A DNA stretch of 22,451 nt, taken from positions 1 to 22,451 of the forward strand of contig CAZCLA010000045.1 of the NCBI GenBank assembly GCA_964499285.1, read 5' to 3'. The stretch comes from JAGFIY01 sp964499285 (GTDB lineage Bacteria; Bacteroidota; Ignavibacteria; Ignavibacteriales; Melioribacteraceae). A model generated the notes under the pieces. The model was not told where the DNA came from. It saw only the letters and a program-made list of their open reading frames with translations, and did no database searches. Below are positions 7,271 to 14,531 of this stretch, piece by piece; position 1 is the stretch's first letter; the number at the start of each line of letters is the position of its first letter. The translations under genes were made by a program, and so were the position numbers.

Positions 7271-7831
7271 TTAATATACGATGCCGCCTATTTCTTTGTA
7301 CTTCTTCAGCAGTTTAACGGCTTCGTAATTCATAAAATTTTCAACAACTTCTATATTTCTTTTATTGTACTCTTCAAGCCATTCCGGGTGAAGAGGACCT
7401 TCGTCAAAACCGACTATTGTTTCAACATCGTGTTTGTTTGCCCCGAATATCAATCTATTAACTCCCGCCCAGACTATAGCGCCCGTACACATTGCACAAG
7501 GCTGCGCACTGGAGAAGAGTTCATAATTTCCATTCTCCAACGAGTATGTTCCAAGTTTCTGCTGAGCCATCATAATTGCAGTAACTTCGGCATGTGCCAC
7601 AGAACAATTTTGGGATGTGACTACATTTACTCCTACTGAGATCAATTCATTGTTGTCTCTATTATATATTGCGGCTGAAAACGGTCCGCCAGAATTATTT
7701 TCAACGTTTTTCATTCCGCATTCGAGAACAAAATTCATTTTCTCAACATCGTTTTTGTGAAATAACTTCTCTGCAAGATCAAACTTAAGCCAGCCAGGCA
7801 GTTCAAGTGTGTGAAGAAGATTATAAGTCAT
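7271..7831 (-). CDS. Nucleoside deaminase (cytidine/deoxycytidylate deaminase superfamily)
   Basis: The 186-residue protein is a zinc-dependent deaminase. The catalytic HAE motif is at 80-82 (SVAHAEVTAIMMAQQ) and the other two zinc ligands are in PCAMC (111-115), with C112 and C115. The pattern SGGPFSAAIY before and GANKHD...FDEGPLHPEW after fits guanine-deaminase or broad nucleoside-deaminase members better than the tRNA adenosine deaminase TadA, and the protein has an N-terminal extension of some 30 residues. By family knowledge the reaction is hydrolytic deamination of a purine or pyrimidine ring with release of ammonia. That is notable because the next gene in the operon, 28 bases on, is an asparagine-synthase-like protein that cannot make its own ammonia from glutamine; the link is speculative. 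A TAnnTTTG element lies upstream. Confidence 0.85.
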   Translation of the reverse strand: MTYNLLHTLELPGWLKFDLAEKLFHKNDVEKMNFVLECGMKNVENNSGGPFSAAIYNRDNNELISVGVNVVTSQNCSVAHAEVTAIMMAQQKLGTYSLENGNYELFSSAQPCAMCTGAIVWAGVNRLIFGANKHDVETIVGFDEGPLHPEWLEEYNKRNIEVVENFMNYEAVKLLKKYKEIGGIVY

Positions 7832-7857
7832 AAATATTTCTCGATTTTTTGTGCTTA

Positions 7858-7865
7858 CAAAAGTA
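7858..7865 (-). promoter_or_regulatory. Bacteroidota-type -7 element upstream of the deaminase gene
   Basis: The minus strand reads TACTTTTG, matching TAnnTTTG, 27 bases before the ATG at 7831. No clear -33 TTTG is present at the usual distance, so this is tentative. Confidence 0.3.
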
Positions 7866-7885
7866 ATATTTTTAATCGACTTCTT

Positions 7886-8545
7886 TTACTTTATAAATTG
7901 AACTCTTCCTGTGGAAATATCATAAATTGCCCCACCGATTTTTAATTGCTCTTCTGCAACAAGATGTTGAAGTATTTCACTTTGTGATAAAGCGTTATTC
8001 ATCTGCAGCAGAACGTTTTCTTTAACGGCTAATTCGATATGTTGTTCTTCGGTATATGATTCGGGTTTGGAGGCTGCTGCTGCAGGAGCAATCACTTCAA
8101 GAATAGAGTTTATAGAAGGGGAAGTTGAACCTCCTTCAACCGCTGCATGAACTGCGCCGCAATGTGTATGTCCTAGAACAAGCAAGTACGGCGAATGTAA
8201 ATGTTCTGCTGCATATTCAATGCTTCCCAAAGTCGATTCGTCAATTATGTTGCCCGCAACTCGTATAACAAAAAGTTCTCCAATAGTTTTGTCGAATATT
8301 ATTTCGGGAATTACGCGCGAGTCTGCACAAGCTAAAATAATAGCATAAGGATGCTGTCCGTGCGAATTGTTTTTAATAGCTTCGTAAACAGTTTCGTTTT
8401 CACTGAGATTTTCTGCAAACTCTGTGTTGCTGAGGATTAAATTTTCTAAAACTTCTTTATGAGAATATTGTTTCTCTTGTGCCGTAATTAATGAGAAGAT
8501 AAAGAGCGTTAAAATTGCGGTTAAAAATATATTTCTTTTTGTCAT
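7886..8545 (-). CDS. Periplasmic beta-class carbonic anhydrase
   Basis: The enzyme interconverts CO2 and bicarbonate. The beta-class active site is complete: CADSR (C73 zinc ligand, D75-R77 catalytic dyad) and HTHC (H126 and C129 zinc ligands), with the VAGNI motif at 96-100. The first 22 residues (MTKRNIFLTAIL, hydrophobic to LITAQ) are a signal peptide, so the 219-residue protein is likely exported to the periplasm, unlike most cytoplasmic beta-type enzymes. The start ATG 8545 has GAGGA four bases upstream, and a near-consensus promoter precedes it (8563-8591). It lies upstream of the deaminase gene on the same strand, 54 bases apart. That makes co-transcription possible, but a -7 element in the gap suggests a second start. 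Confidence 0.93.
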   Translation of the reverse strand: MTKRNIFLTAILTLFIFSLITAQEKQYSHKEVLENLILSNTEFAENLSENETVYEAIKNNSHGQHPYAIILACADSRVIPEIIFDKTIGELFVIRVAGNIIDESTLGSIEYAAEHLHSPYLLVLGHTHCGAVHAAVEGGSTSPSINSILEVIAPAAAASKPESYTEEQHIELAVKENVLLQMNNALSQSEILQHLVAEEQLKIGGAIYDISTGRVQFIK

Positions 8546-8562
8546 ATGGTCCTCTTTATTTT

Positions 8563-8591
8563 ATTATACTTTTTGATAGTGCTTGAAGCAA
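8563..8591 (-). promoter_or_regulatory. Promoter of the carbonic anhydrase gene
   Basis: On the minus strand TTGCTT (8591-8586), a 17-base spacer and TATAAT (8568-8563) form a near-consensus promoter. The start point near 8556 leaves a short leader that still holds the GAGGA ribosome binding site. Confidence 0.65.
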
Positions 8592-8711
8592 AATAAGGAA
8601 AGTTGTTCGATTTGGAAATAGAAGATTTTAACTAGGTACGAAATATCACACACAAAACAATCTCTAATTCTTTTTTGCAGTCGTATTTCTCATTTCATTG
8701 AAAAATATTTT

Positions 8712-8719
8712 TATCTTTG
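8712..8719 (+). promoter_or_regulatory. Bacteroidota-type -7 element next to the CDF start codon
   Basis: TATCTTTG matches TAnnTTTG exactly and ends five bases before ATG 8725. If used, the transcript would begin at or next to the start codon, giving a leaderless mRNA. No -33 element at the normal spacing was seen. Confidence 0.4.
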
Positions 8720-8724
8720 CAGAT

Positions 8725-9630
8725 ATGGCTCACAATCATTCACATAGTCACAAAGTAAATTCAACATCCGGCAGATTGATTATCACGGTTATTTTAAATT
8801 TTATTATAACAATCGCTCAGATTATCGGCGGTATAATATCCGGGAGTCTAGCTTTGATTTCCGATGCTCTCCATAATTTAAGTGATGCTTTATCTATGGT
8901 TATTAGTTATGTCGCACTCAGATTAAAAAGAAAAGATTCGTCATATAACCATACATTCGGATTAAAAAGAGCCGAAATACTTGCCGCTTTTATTAATTCA
9001 TCTGTACTTGTCGGAATTTCTATTTATCTATTCTATGAAGCAGTTGTAAGATTTTTCGAACCGAATGTAATAGACGGAAAGTTGATGCTGATTGTTGCGG
9101 TAATAGGACTAGCAGCAAACGTTATTGGTATGATACTGCTTAAAAAGGATTCCGGCGAAAGCATGAACATTCGCTCCTCATATCTTCATTTACTTACGGA
9201 TACTATATCCTCGGTGGCCATAATTTTAGGCGGATTTGCAATTTATTATTTTAATGTTTTCTGGATTGATCCTCTCTTAACAATATTAATAGGTGTTTAT
9301 ATTCTAAAAGCAAGTTATTCGATTGTTATTGAATCTGTGCATGTTTTGATGGAAGGAGCACCCAAAGAAATTAGCATCGATGAGGTGGTTGAATCAATAA
9401 GAAGCATAGAGCGGGTTGAAGACGTACATCATATTCATATTTGGAGTGTTGGTGAAAATGACACTTATTTTGAAGCTCACATTAACGTTACAGATATGCT
9501 CATAAGCGAAGCAAAGCCGATTCAAGCTGAGATTGAAAAAATGCTAAAACAAAAATTTTGGATAAATCACGTTACACTTCAACTCGCTTGCAGCCAATGT
9601 TTGAACAACAGTATAATCGCGGAAAACTAG
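8725..9630 (+). CDS. Cation diffusion facilitator (CDF) family zinc/heavy-metal exporter
   Basis: A 301-residue inner-membrane antiporter that exports Zn2+ or related divalent metals in exchange for protons. Six transmembrane helices occupy residues 17-205. The metal site is formed by H50-x3-D54 (SDALHNLSDAL) in helix 2 and H155-x3-D159 (YLHLLTDT) in helix 5; a histidine in the first motif is typical of zinc-selective CzcD/ZitB-like members. The N-terminus is histidine-rich (AHNHSHSHK). The cytoplasmic ferredoxin-like domain at 215-290 contains VHHIHIW, and the C-terminus carries CSQC. I chose ATG 8725 rather than TTG 8698, because family members begin with the His-rich stretch and the extra nine residues have no support. 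A TAnnTTTG element overlaps that extension. The gene is convergent with sufE, 13 bases between stops. Confidence 0.93.
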   Translation: MAHNHSHSHKVNSTSGRLIITVILNFIITIAQIIGGIISGSLALISDALHNLSDALSMVISYVALRLKRKDSSYNHTFGLKRAEILAAFINSSVLVGISIYLFYEAVVRFFEPNVIDGKLMLIVAVIGLAANVIGMILLKKDSGESMNIRSSYLHLLTDTISSVAIILGGFAIYYFNVFWIDPLLTILIGVYILKASYSIVIESVHVLMEGAPKEISIDEVVESIRSIERVEDVHHIHIWSVGENDTYFEAHINVTDMLISEAKPIQAEIEKMLKQKFWINHVTLQLACSQCLNNSIIAEN

Positions 9631-9643
9631 ATAATAGAAATTA

Positions 9644-10069
9644 CTATTTAGATTTTAATGCTTTGAATGCAACAGCATACAATTGAATCTGCTTAAGCAT
9701 AGCTCCTAAACCATTCTTTCGTGTTGGGGAAAGATGACTGTCAATTCCTATTGTAGTTAAAAATGCCGGCGGATTAGTCAATATTTCATCGGGGGTATGC
9801 CCGGAATATACTTTTATCAACAAAGCGATCAATCCTTTTACGATCATTGCATCGCTGTCTGCATGAAGAATTATTTTACCATCCTTAAAATCGGCATTAA
9901 TCCACACCTGTGATTGACATCCCTCGAGTTTATTCTTATCAGTTCTATATTCTTCTGGAAAATCGTAAAGTTCTTTACCAATCTTTATAAGATGAGAATA
10001 TTTGTCTTCCCAAGCTTCATAGCGAGAAAATTCCTTTACGAGTTCCTCTTGTTTTTCTTTAATCGTCAT
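9644..10069 (-). CDS. sufE: SufE-family cysteine desulfuration protein
   Basis: SufE accepts the persulfide sulfur from the cysteine desulfurase SufS and passes it on for Fe-S cluster assembly. The 141-residue product matches the usual length, and the sulfur-accepting cysteine is C51 in LEGCQSQVWI, the same position as in the E. coli protein. GLIALLIKVYSGHTP (in part) and SPTRKNGLGAML are also conserved. A TTG at 10135 would extend the protein by 22 residues and overlap the end of the esterase gene; I prefer ATG 10069 (MTIKEKQEEL), which sits 17 bases after the esterase stop and matches family starts, although the ribosome binding site is weak. No other suf genes are in the window, so this is a detached copy co-transcribed with an esterase. 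Confidence 0.9.
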   Translation of the reverse strand: MTIKEKQEELVKEFSRYEAWEDKYSHLIKIGKELYDFPEEYRTDKNKLEGCQSQVWINADFKDGKIILHADSDAMIVKGLIALLIKVYSGHTPDEILTNPPAFLTTIGIDSHLSPTRKNGLGAMLKQIQLYAVAFKALKSK

Positions 10070-10086
10070 TTTATCGATATTCTTTG

Positions 10087-10815
10087 TTAAAATTTTTCCA
10101 AAAAGTAAGGAAGCATTTTCCTCCACGTCGGCCAATCGTGCCCCATATCATAACCCCAAAGATCAAGCCAATGCCGAATGCCTTTCGAGTTTAATATGTC
10201 GGATAATCTTCTTGAGGCATCAGGATCTTCATAATCGCCCTGACCCGAAGCAATAATAATTCCTTTGTTATCACGTATAAGGTCAAGATATTTCTCGTCC
10301 GCTGAGTTCGGAAGGTAATCTACCGGTGAATTGAAATAAATATGATCATCATAATAACCTTTTGAGTACGCTTTCAGATCATAAACACCGCTCATCGCTA
10401 TTGTCCCGCGAAAAATATCCGGTCGTCTGAAAAACGTATTTGCCGCATGATATGCTCCGAGTGATGCCCCTGTTGTTATGATAGGAACTTTTCCTTGACA
10501 GTGATCAAAAATGAACGGAACAACTTCCGATGTAACATAATTATTGTATTGTCCGTGACGAATCGATTTATGCGGCGGATACATTGAGTTGTTCAACCAT
10601 GCTTCGCTGTTGATGCTGTTGATTGAAAATACTTTGAACTTTCCGCTGTTTATCCAATGACTAATTGAATCGATTAGGTTAAATCTTTCGTACTCAAGAT
10701 AATCGGCTGCAGCAGTCGGAAACATTAAAAGCGCCGCTCCATAATGTCCATATACTGCGATTTCCATCTGCTTATTTAATGCAGTGCTGTGCCAGCGGTG
10801 TATTTCTCTGTGCAT
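10087..10815 (-). CDS. Alpha/beta-hydrolase esterase (esterase D / antigen 85-like fold)
   Basis: The 242-residue protein is a cytoplasmic serine hydrolase without a signal peptide. The nucleophile elbow is GASLG with S118, the probable catalytic histidine is H226 in GYDMGHDWPTW, and an acidic residue in SGQGDYEDPDA (D194 or D197) completes the triad. The PDIFRGTIAMSGVYDL segment after the elbow is typical of the putative-esterase family that includes esterase D/S-formylglutathione hydrolase and Fes-type enzymes. The natural substrate is not evident. It is transcribed with sufE, 17 bases upstream of it, and is divergent from uvrB. The start ATG 10815 lacks a clear ribosome binding site. Confidence 0.85.
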   Translation of the reverse strand: MHREIHRWHSTALNKQMEIAVYGHYGAALLMFPTAAADYLEYERFNLIDSISHWINSGKFKVFSINSINSEAWLNNSMYPPHKSIRHGQYNNYVTSEVVPFIFDHCQGKVPIITTGASLGAYHAANTFFRRPDIFRGTIAMSGVYDLKAYSKGYYDDHIYFNSPVDYLPNSADEKYLDLIRDNKGIIIASGQGDYEDPDASRRLSDILNSKGIRHWLDLWGYDMGHDWPTWRKMLPYFLEKF

Positions 10816-10846
10816 TCGCTTTAAAATTTAATTTAAGAGAGAGATT

Positions 10847-10875
10847 AAAATATATCATTGTTCAAGAAATAACAA
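10847..10875 (-). promoter_or_regulatory. Promoter of the esterase-sufE pair
   Basis: On the minus strand TTGTTA (10875-10870), a 17-base spacer and TATTTT (10852-10847) fit a housekeeping promoter. An inverted repeat ATTGTT/AACAAT with an 8-base centre (10857-10876) covers the -35 and spacer and could be a regulator site. Confidence 0.5.
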
Positions 10876-10946
10876 TTTTCTCAAATAAAAAAAGTTACGT
10901 GCAGATTTTTCAAGTAGAAAAATTTCAATAAGTATTTAGTGTTGAT

Positions 10947-10952
10947 TATATT
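10947..10952 (+). promoter_or_regulatory. Possible -10 box of uvrB
   Basis: TATATT lies 31 bases before ATG 10984 with a poor -35 (TTCAAT at 17-base spacing). It also overlaps the optional GTG-start extension of uvrB, which argues against that extension. No LexA-type box was recognised. Confidence 0.3.
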
Positions 10953-10983
10953 TACAGTTTGCCAAAATTATTTCAAAAAGCGT

Positions 10984-13011
10984 ATGGAAAAGTTTCAACT
11001 GGTTTCTAATTATAAGCCTTCCGGCGATCAGCCTGCTGCAATTAAAGAACTTACAGTAGGATTGGAAAGGGGAGATAAACATCAGACACTACTTGGTGTA
11101 ACCGGAAGCGGAAAGACATTCACAATGTCTAACGTAATTGCTAATTATAATCGTCCTACGCTTATTATCTCTCACAACAAAACTCTTGCAGCACAACTTT
11201 ACTCAGAGTTTAAGGCTTTTTTTCCTCACAATTCCGTTGAGTTCTTCATCAGCTACTACGATTATTACCAGCCGGAGGCATATGTAGTTAAACGGGATTT
11301 ATATATTGAGAAAGATTTTTCCGTCAACGAGGAGATAGATAGACTACGACTTAAAGCAACTACTGCGCTAATCGAAGGAAGAAGCGACGTAATTATTGTC
11401 GCAAGCGTAAGCTGCATTTACGGTATCGGAGCACCCGACGAATATGCACGCCAGATTTTGTTCTTAAAGAAAGGAGAGCAAATTGAGAGAAAAAAACTAC
11501 TTCGAAAATTAATTGACATCTATTACGTCCGCAACGATGTTGAATTTACTCGTGGAACATTTCGAGCAAGGGGAGATGTTGTGGAAATTATTCCCGCTTA
11601 TCAGTACGAGGAAGCGGTCCGAATCGAATTCTGGGAAGATGAAATCGAAAAAATTTCGATTATCGATTCGATCACAGGCGAAAAATTAAAAGAGGTAGAT
11701 TCTGTTCCGATCTATCCGGCAAAATATTTTGTCACAACCAAAGAACAGGCGAACAGGGCAATTATTACGATTCAAGATGAATTGAAAGAAAGGCTTCAGC
11801 ACTTCTGGAATGAAGAAAAGTACTTGGAAGCTCAACGCCTCGAACAGAGGACTAAATACGATATTGAGATGATTAAAGAAATAGGCTATTGCTCCGGAAT
11901 TGAAAACTATTCCCGCCACATGGATGGAAGGCCTCCCGGATCACGACCGGCTTGTTTGTTCGATTATTTTCCAAAGGATTTTTTGCTGATTATTGATGAA
12001 TCACATGTTACTATACCGCAGATACGTGGGATGTACAACGGCGACAGATCAAGAAAAGAAACATTAGTTGAACATGGATTCCGTCTTCCTTCGGCTCTGG
12101 ATAACAGACCACTCAAATTTGAAGAATATACAAATTTGGTAAATAAGGTTATTTACGTAAGCGCGACTCCCGGGGATTACGAACTCGAAAAAAGTGAGGG
12201 AATCTTTGTCGAGCAGGTCATTCGTCCAACGGGTCTCCTCGATCCTAAAATTGAGGTAAGACCTATTAAGGGTCAAATTGATGATCTAATCGGGGAAATA
12301 AAACTAAGAGTAAAGATAAGTGAACGAGTGCTCGTTACTACATTAACAAAGAAAATGGCTGAAGATTTAAGCGATTATTTGGATAAACTGCAAATAAGAG
12401 TTCGTTATATTCACAGCGATATTGATTCCCTTGAAAGAGTAGAAATTATTCGTGATTTGCGAATTGGAGATTTTGATGTACTTGTTGGGGTTAACCTATT
12501 GCGCGAAGGACTGGATCTGCCTGAAGTATCTCTGGTTGCAATCATTGATGCTGATAAAGAAGGGTTTTTGCGAAGTGAACGATCGTTAATGCAAACTGCA
12601 GGCAGAACAGCAAGAAATGTGGATGGTCTTGTTATAATGTATGCTGATGTTATCACTCAATCGATGAAAAAAACAATTGATGAAACAAACAGAAGAAGAA
12701 AACTTCAACAGGATTATAACCAGAAAAACGACATTACACCCACTACAATTTTCAAGAGCCGAGAAGAAATTTTATCCTCGACATCAATTGCCGAACTCAG
12801 AAAAAAGGAAGAAGTTTACGAGGATGCCTCATTCCTTAAGGTTGCTGAACCGGTAATAAAGTACATGACCGATGAACAAAAACTTGATCTTATCGAACAG
12901 ATGACAGAAGAGATGCTGTCGGCAGCAAAAGATTTGGAATTTGAAAGAGCAGCTTCTCTTCGTGATGAAATTGAAAAATTGAAAAAACTTCTGAAAAATG
13001 CCGGAAATTAA
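10984..13011 (+). CDS. uvrB: Excinuclease ABC subunit B (UvrB)
   Basis: UvrB is the damage-verifying helicase-like subunit of nucleotide excision repair and works with UvrA and UvrC. The 675-residue length is normal. Visible motifs: Q-like N-terminus NYKPSGDQPAAI, Walker A GVTGSGKT (38-45), the beta-hairpin SYYDYYQPEAYV (about 95-106), Walker B IIDESHV, the YVSATPG motif III, the helicase C-terminal motifs VTTLTKKMAEDL and REGLDLPEVSLV, QTAGRTARN (motif VI), and a C-terminal UVR domain (LEFERAASLRDEIEKL) that binds UvrC. A GTG at 10939 would add 15 residues without family support; ATG 10984 (MEKFQLVSNY) is the natural start. The neighbours (dGTPase, esterase) do not belong to the same pathway, and no other uvr gene is seen. 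Confidence 0.97.
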   Translation: MEKFQLVSNYKPSGDQPAAIKELTVGLERGDKHQTLLGVTGSGKTFTMSNVIANYNRPTLIISHNKTLAAQLYSEFKAFFPHNSVEFFISYYDYYQPEAYVVKRDLYIEKDFSVNEEIDRLRLKATTALIEGRSDVIIVASVSCIYGIGAPDEYARQILFLKKGEQIERKKLLRKLIDIYYVRNDVEFTRGTFRARGDVVEIIPAYQYEEAVRIEFWEDEIEKISIIDSITGEKLKEVDSVPIYPAKYFVTTKEQANRAIITIQDELKERLQHFWNEEKYLEAQRLEQRTKYDIEMIKEIGYCSGIENYSRHMDGRPPGSRPACLFDYFPKDFLLIIDESHVTIPQIRGMYNGDRSRKETLVEHGFRLPSALDNRPLKFEEYTNLVNKVIYVSATPGDYELEKSEGIFVEQVIRPTGLLDPKIEVRPIKGQIDDLIGEIKLRVKISERVLVTTLTKKMAEDLSDYLDKLQIRVRYIHSDIDSLERVEIIRDLRIGDFDVLVGVNLLREGLDLPEVSLVAIIDADKEGFLRSERSLMQTAGRTARNVDGLVIMYADVITQSMKKTIDETNRRRKLQQDYNQKNDITPTTIFKSREEILSSTSIAELRKKEEVYEDASFLKVAEPVIKYMTDEQKLDLIEQMTEEMLSAAKDLEFERAASLRDEIEKLKKLLKNAGN

Positions 13012-13034
13012 AATTTAGGTCACTTTTCCGCGGC

Positions 13035-13165
13035 GGGCGATTTTTGGTATTTTATTTTAGTTGGTGAAATTTTATTATTCAATCGCCCTCAAAAACCTCC
13101 TTTACCCATCGTGCTTTTATGTACGATTTAAACAGTCCGCAATACCCGGCGGACTGTTTTTTTTT
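13035..13165 (+). ncRNA. Candidate structured RNA or long structured 3' UTR between uvrB and dgt
   Basis: Three helices follow each other. GGGCGATT (13035-13042) pairs with AATCGCCC (13081-13088). ATCGTGC (13108-13114) pairs with GTACGAT (13121-13127; one G-U pair, loop TTTTAT). AAACAGTCCGC (13130-13140) pairs with GCGGACTGTTT (13149-13159) and is followed by a T-run. No ORF is evident. It could be the uvrB 3' UTR, a small RNA released from it, or a leader attenuator for the dGTPase gene. It does not match SRP RNA, tmRNA or any riboswitch I can recognise. Confidence 0.35.
13130..13165 (+). terminator. Strong intrinsic terminator
   Basis: An 11-bp perfect stem (13130-13140 with 13149-13159, GC-rich CAGTCCGC core) with an 8-base loop is followed by nine T's (13157-13165). 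It lies 119 bases after the uvrB stop and 67 bases before the next start codon. Confidence 0.93.
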
Positions 13166-13223
13166 CTACACCCCGTATTATTGATTTTTTTACTTAATTT
13201 TACCCAATTAAATCTTATTTAAT

Positions 13224-13228
13224 GAGGA
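13224..13228 (+). promoter_or_regulatory. Ribosome binding site for a TTG start (dGTPase gene)
   Basis: GAGGA lies four bases before TTG 13233. The nearby ATG 13222 reads only four codons (M-R-K-S) to a stop overlapping the TTG, so TTG is the start. Confidence 0.6.
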
Positions 13229-13232
13229 AAAG

Positions 13233-14510
13233 TTGATAAATAATTTTTACAACTCTTTCGATTTCGAAAGATTGACTCAAAGTAAACGCGAAGCAGATTA
13301 CAGATCACCTTTCCAAATTGATAGAGATAGAATTATTCACTCTTCGGAATTTCGAAGACTTCAGGGAAAAACGCAGGTTTTTCTTCCCGGTGAAAGTGAT
13401 TTTTACAGAACTCGTCTTACTCATTCAATTGAAGTTGCACAAATCGGAAGATCAATCTGCAATTATCTTTTGAAATGTGAAAATTCGATTTTATCAGACG
13501 AGTATTTTATTGATCCAGATTTAGTCGAAGCAGCCTGTCTTGCACATGATTTAGGTCATCCTCCGTTTGGACATGCCGGCGAGAGGACTATCAATTCTCT
13601 AATGATGAAGTACGGTGGTTTTGAGGGAAATGCCCAAACATTACGCTTGCTGACCGAAGTCTTTTATCGGCGCAGCGGAACCAGAAAAGGAATGAATCCG
13701 GTTAGAGCGTTAGTTGACGGTGTGCTGAAATACAAAGCTATTTTTTCGATGTTTGAAAAACCACTCAATCACTTTCTTTACGATTCACAAAAAGACATTC
13801 TGAGTTTTGTTTTCGGAGGGAAAGATATACCTTATGAACTTTCTGATCCCGATTCATTAAATGAATTTAAAACCATCGAATGTCAAATAATGGATTGGGC
13901 TGATGATACCGCTTATGCGATAAACGATATTGTCGATAGCATTTCAATCGGATTCATAAATATTGCAAAGATTGTAAAATGGCAGGAAGAAAATTCTCAA
14001 ACTCTTTCCTCCAAGCAAAATGAATATCTGTATCAAATTATTGAATGGATTAAGGCAGGAAGTTATAAAGCACAGTTCGGTTCGCAGATTGGTGAATTTA
14101 TCCAGTCATGCAGTTTGAGAGAAAGAAAAACTTTTATGGACGATTTAACAAACCGTTATAAATATGAATTGATGATCAATCAAACAGTTCTTGAAAAGGC
14201 ACAGTTTTATAAAAGGATTTCGGTCGAACTTGTTTTTCAATCATCACACCTCCATCAGATTGAAAACAAAGGGCGGGAAATGTTGAAAAGAATCTTTAAA
14301 CTGCTGGTAAAGAACTATGTAAATGATGTTAAATCTGCAAAGCTTCTTCCGGATTTTTCGGATAAGATAGTCAGAAAAGAGCCGGATAAATTAAATCGTG
14401 CAAGATTAATATGCGACTATATTGCAGGAATGACGGATGCTTTCGCAATGAGAACCTATAAACGTCTTTTCGATCCGGATTTCAGTTCACTTGCTGATAT
14501 TGCAGAATAA
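13233..14510 (+). CDS. dgt: dGTPase-like HD-domain deoxynucleoside triphosphate triphosphohydrolase
   Basis: The 425-residue enzyme belongs to the HD-domain dNTP triphosphohydrolases, which split dNTPs into deoxynucleoside and triphosphate and so tune the dNTP pool. The family N-terminus is clear (SPFQIDRDRIIHSSEFRRLQ, ending KTQVF). The metal-binding residues are H64 in TRLTHSIEVAQ, H105-D106 in CLAHDLGHPPFGHAGE and the downstream aspartate in DWADDTAYAI, giving the H..HD..D set. The start is TTG 13233 with GAGGA four bases upstream, and the protein begins MINNFYNSFDFERL. No promoter of good quality was found in the 67 bases after the terminator, so expression may depend partly on read-through. 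The gene converges with the rhomboid gene, with only 21 bases between stops and no obvious terminator. Confidence 0.92.
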   Translation: MINNFYNSFDFERLTQSKREADYRSPFQIDRDRIIHSSEFRRLQGKTQVFLPGESDFYRTRLTHSIEVAQIGRSICNYLLKCENSILSDEYFIDPDLVEAACLAHDLGHPPFGHAGERTINSLMMKYGGFEGNAQTLRLLTEVFYRRSGTRKGMNPVRALVDGVLKYKAIFSMFEKPLNHFLYDSQKDILSFVFGGKDIPYELSDPDSLNEFKTIECQIMDWADDTAYAINDIVDSISIGFINIAKIVKWQEENSQTLSSKQNEYLYQIIEWIKAGSYKAQFGSQIGEFIQSCSLRERKTFMDDLTNRYKYELMINQTVLEKAQFYKRISVELVFQSSHLHQIENKGREMLKRIFKLLVKNYVNDVKSAKLLPDFSDKIVRKEPDKLNRARLICDYIAGMTDAFAMRTYKRLFDPDFSSLADIAE

Positions 14511-14531
14511 TTTTTTATTAATTACAAAATA

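Noticed and set aside
7262..7639. 125-codon plus-strand ORF opposite the nucleoside deaminase
   Set aside because: The opposite strand encodes a protein with intact HAE and PCAMC zinc motifs; the antisense frame shows no domain.
9633..9648. AATAG/CTATT hairpin between the CDF and sufE genes as a terminator
   Set aside because: Only five A-T rich pairs and no T-run; too weak.
10070..10135. 22-residue N-terminal extension of SufE from TTG 10135
   Set aside because: It overlaps the esterase gene and gives a longer protein than the family; with ATG 10069 the active cysteine falls at position 51.
10939..10983. 15-residue N-terminal extension of UvrB from GTG
   Set aside because: Family members begin at MEKFQLVSNYKPSGDQ; the extension overlaps a -10-like box.
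13035..13165. SRP RNA, tmRNA, 6S RNA or known riboswitch in the uvrB-dgt spacer
   Set aside because: None of their conserved core motifs could be recognised.
13222..13236. Four-codon ORF (M-R-K-S) overlapping the dGTPase start
   Set aside because: It has no ribosome binding site of its own and the overlap is probably chance, though a leader minicistron cannot be excluded.
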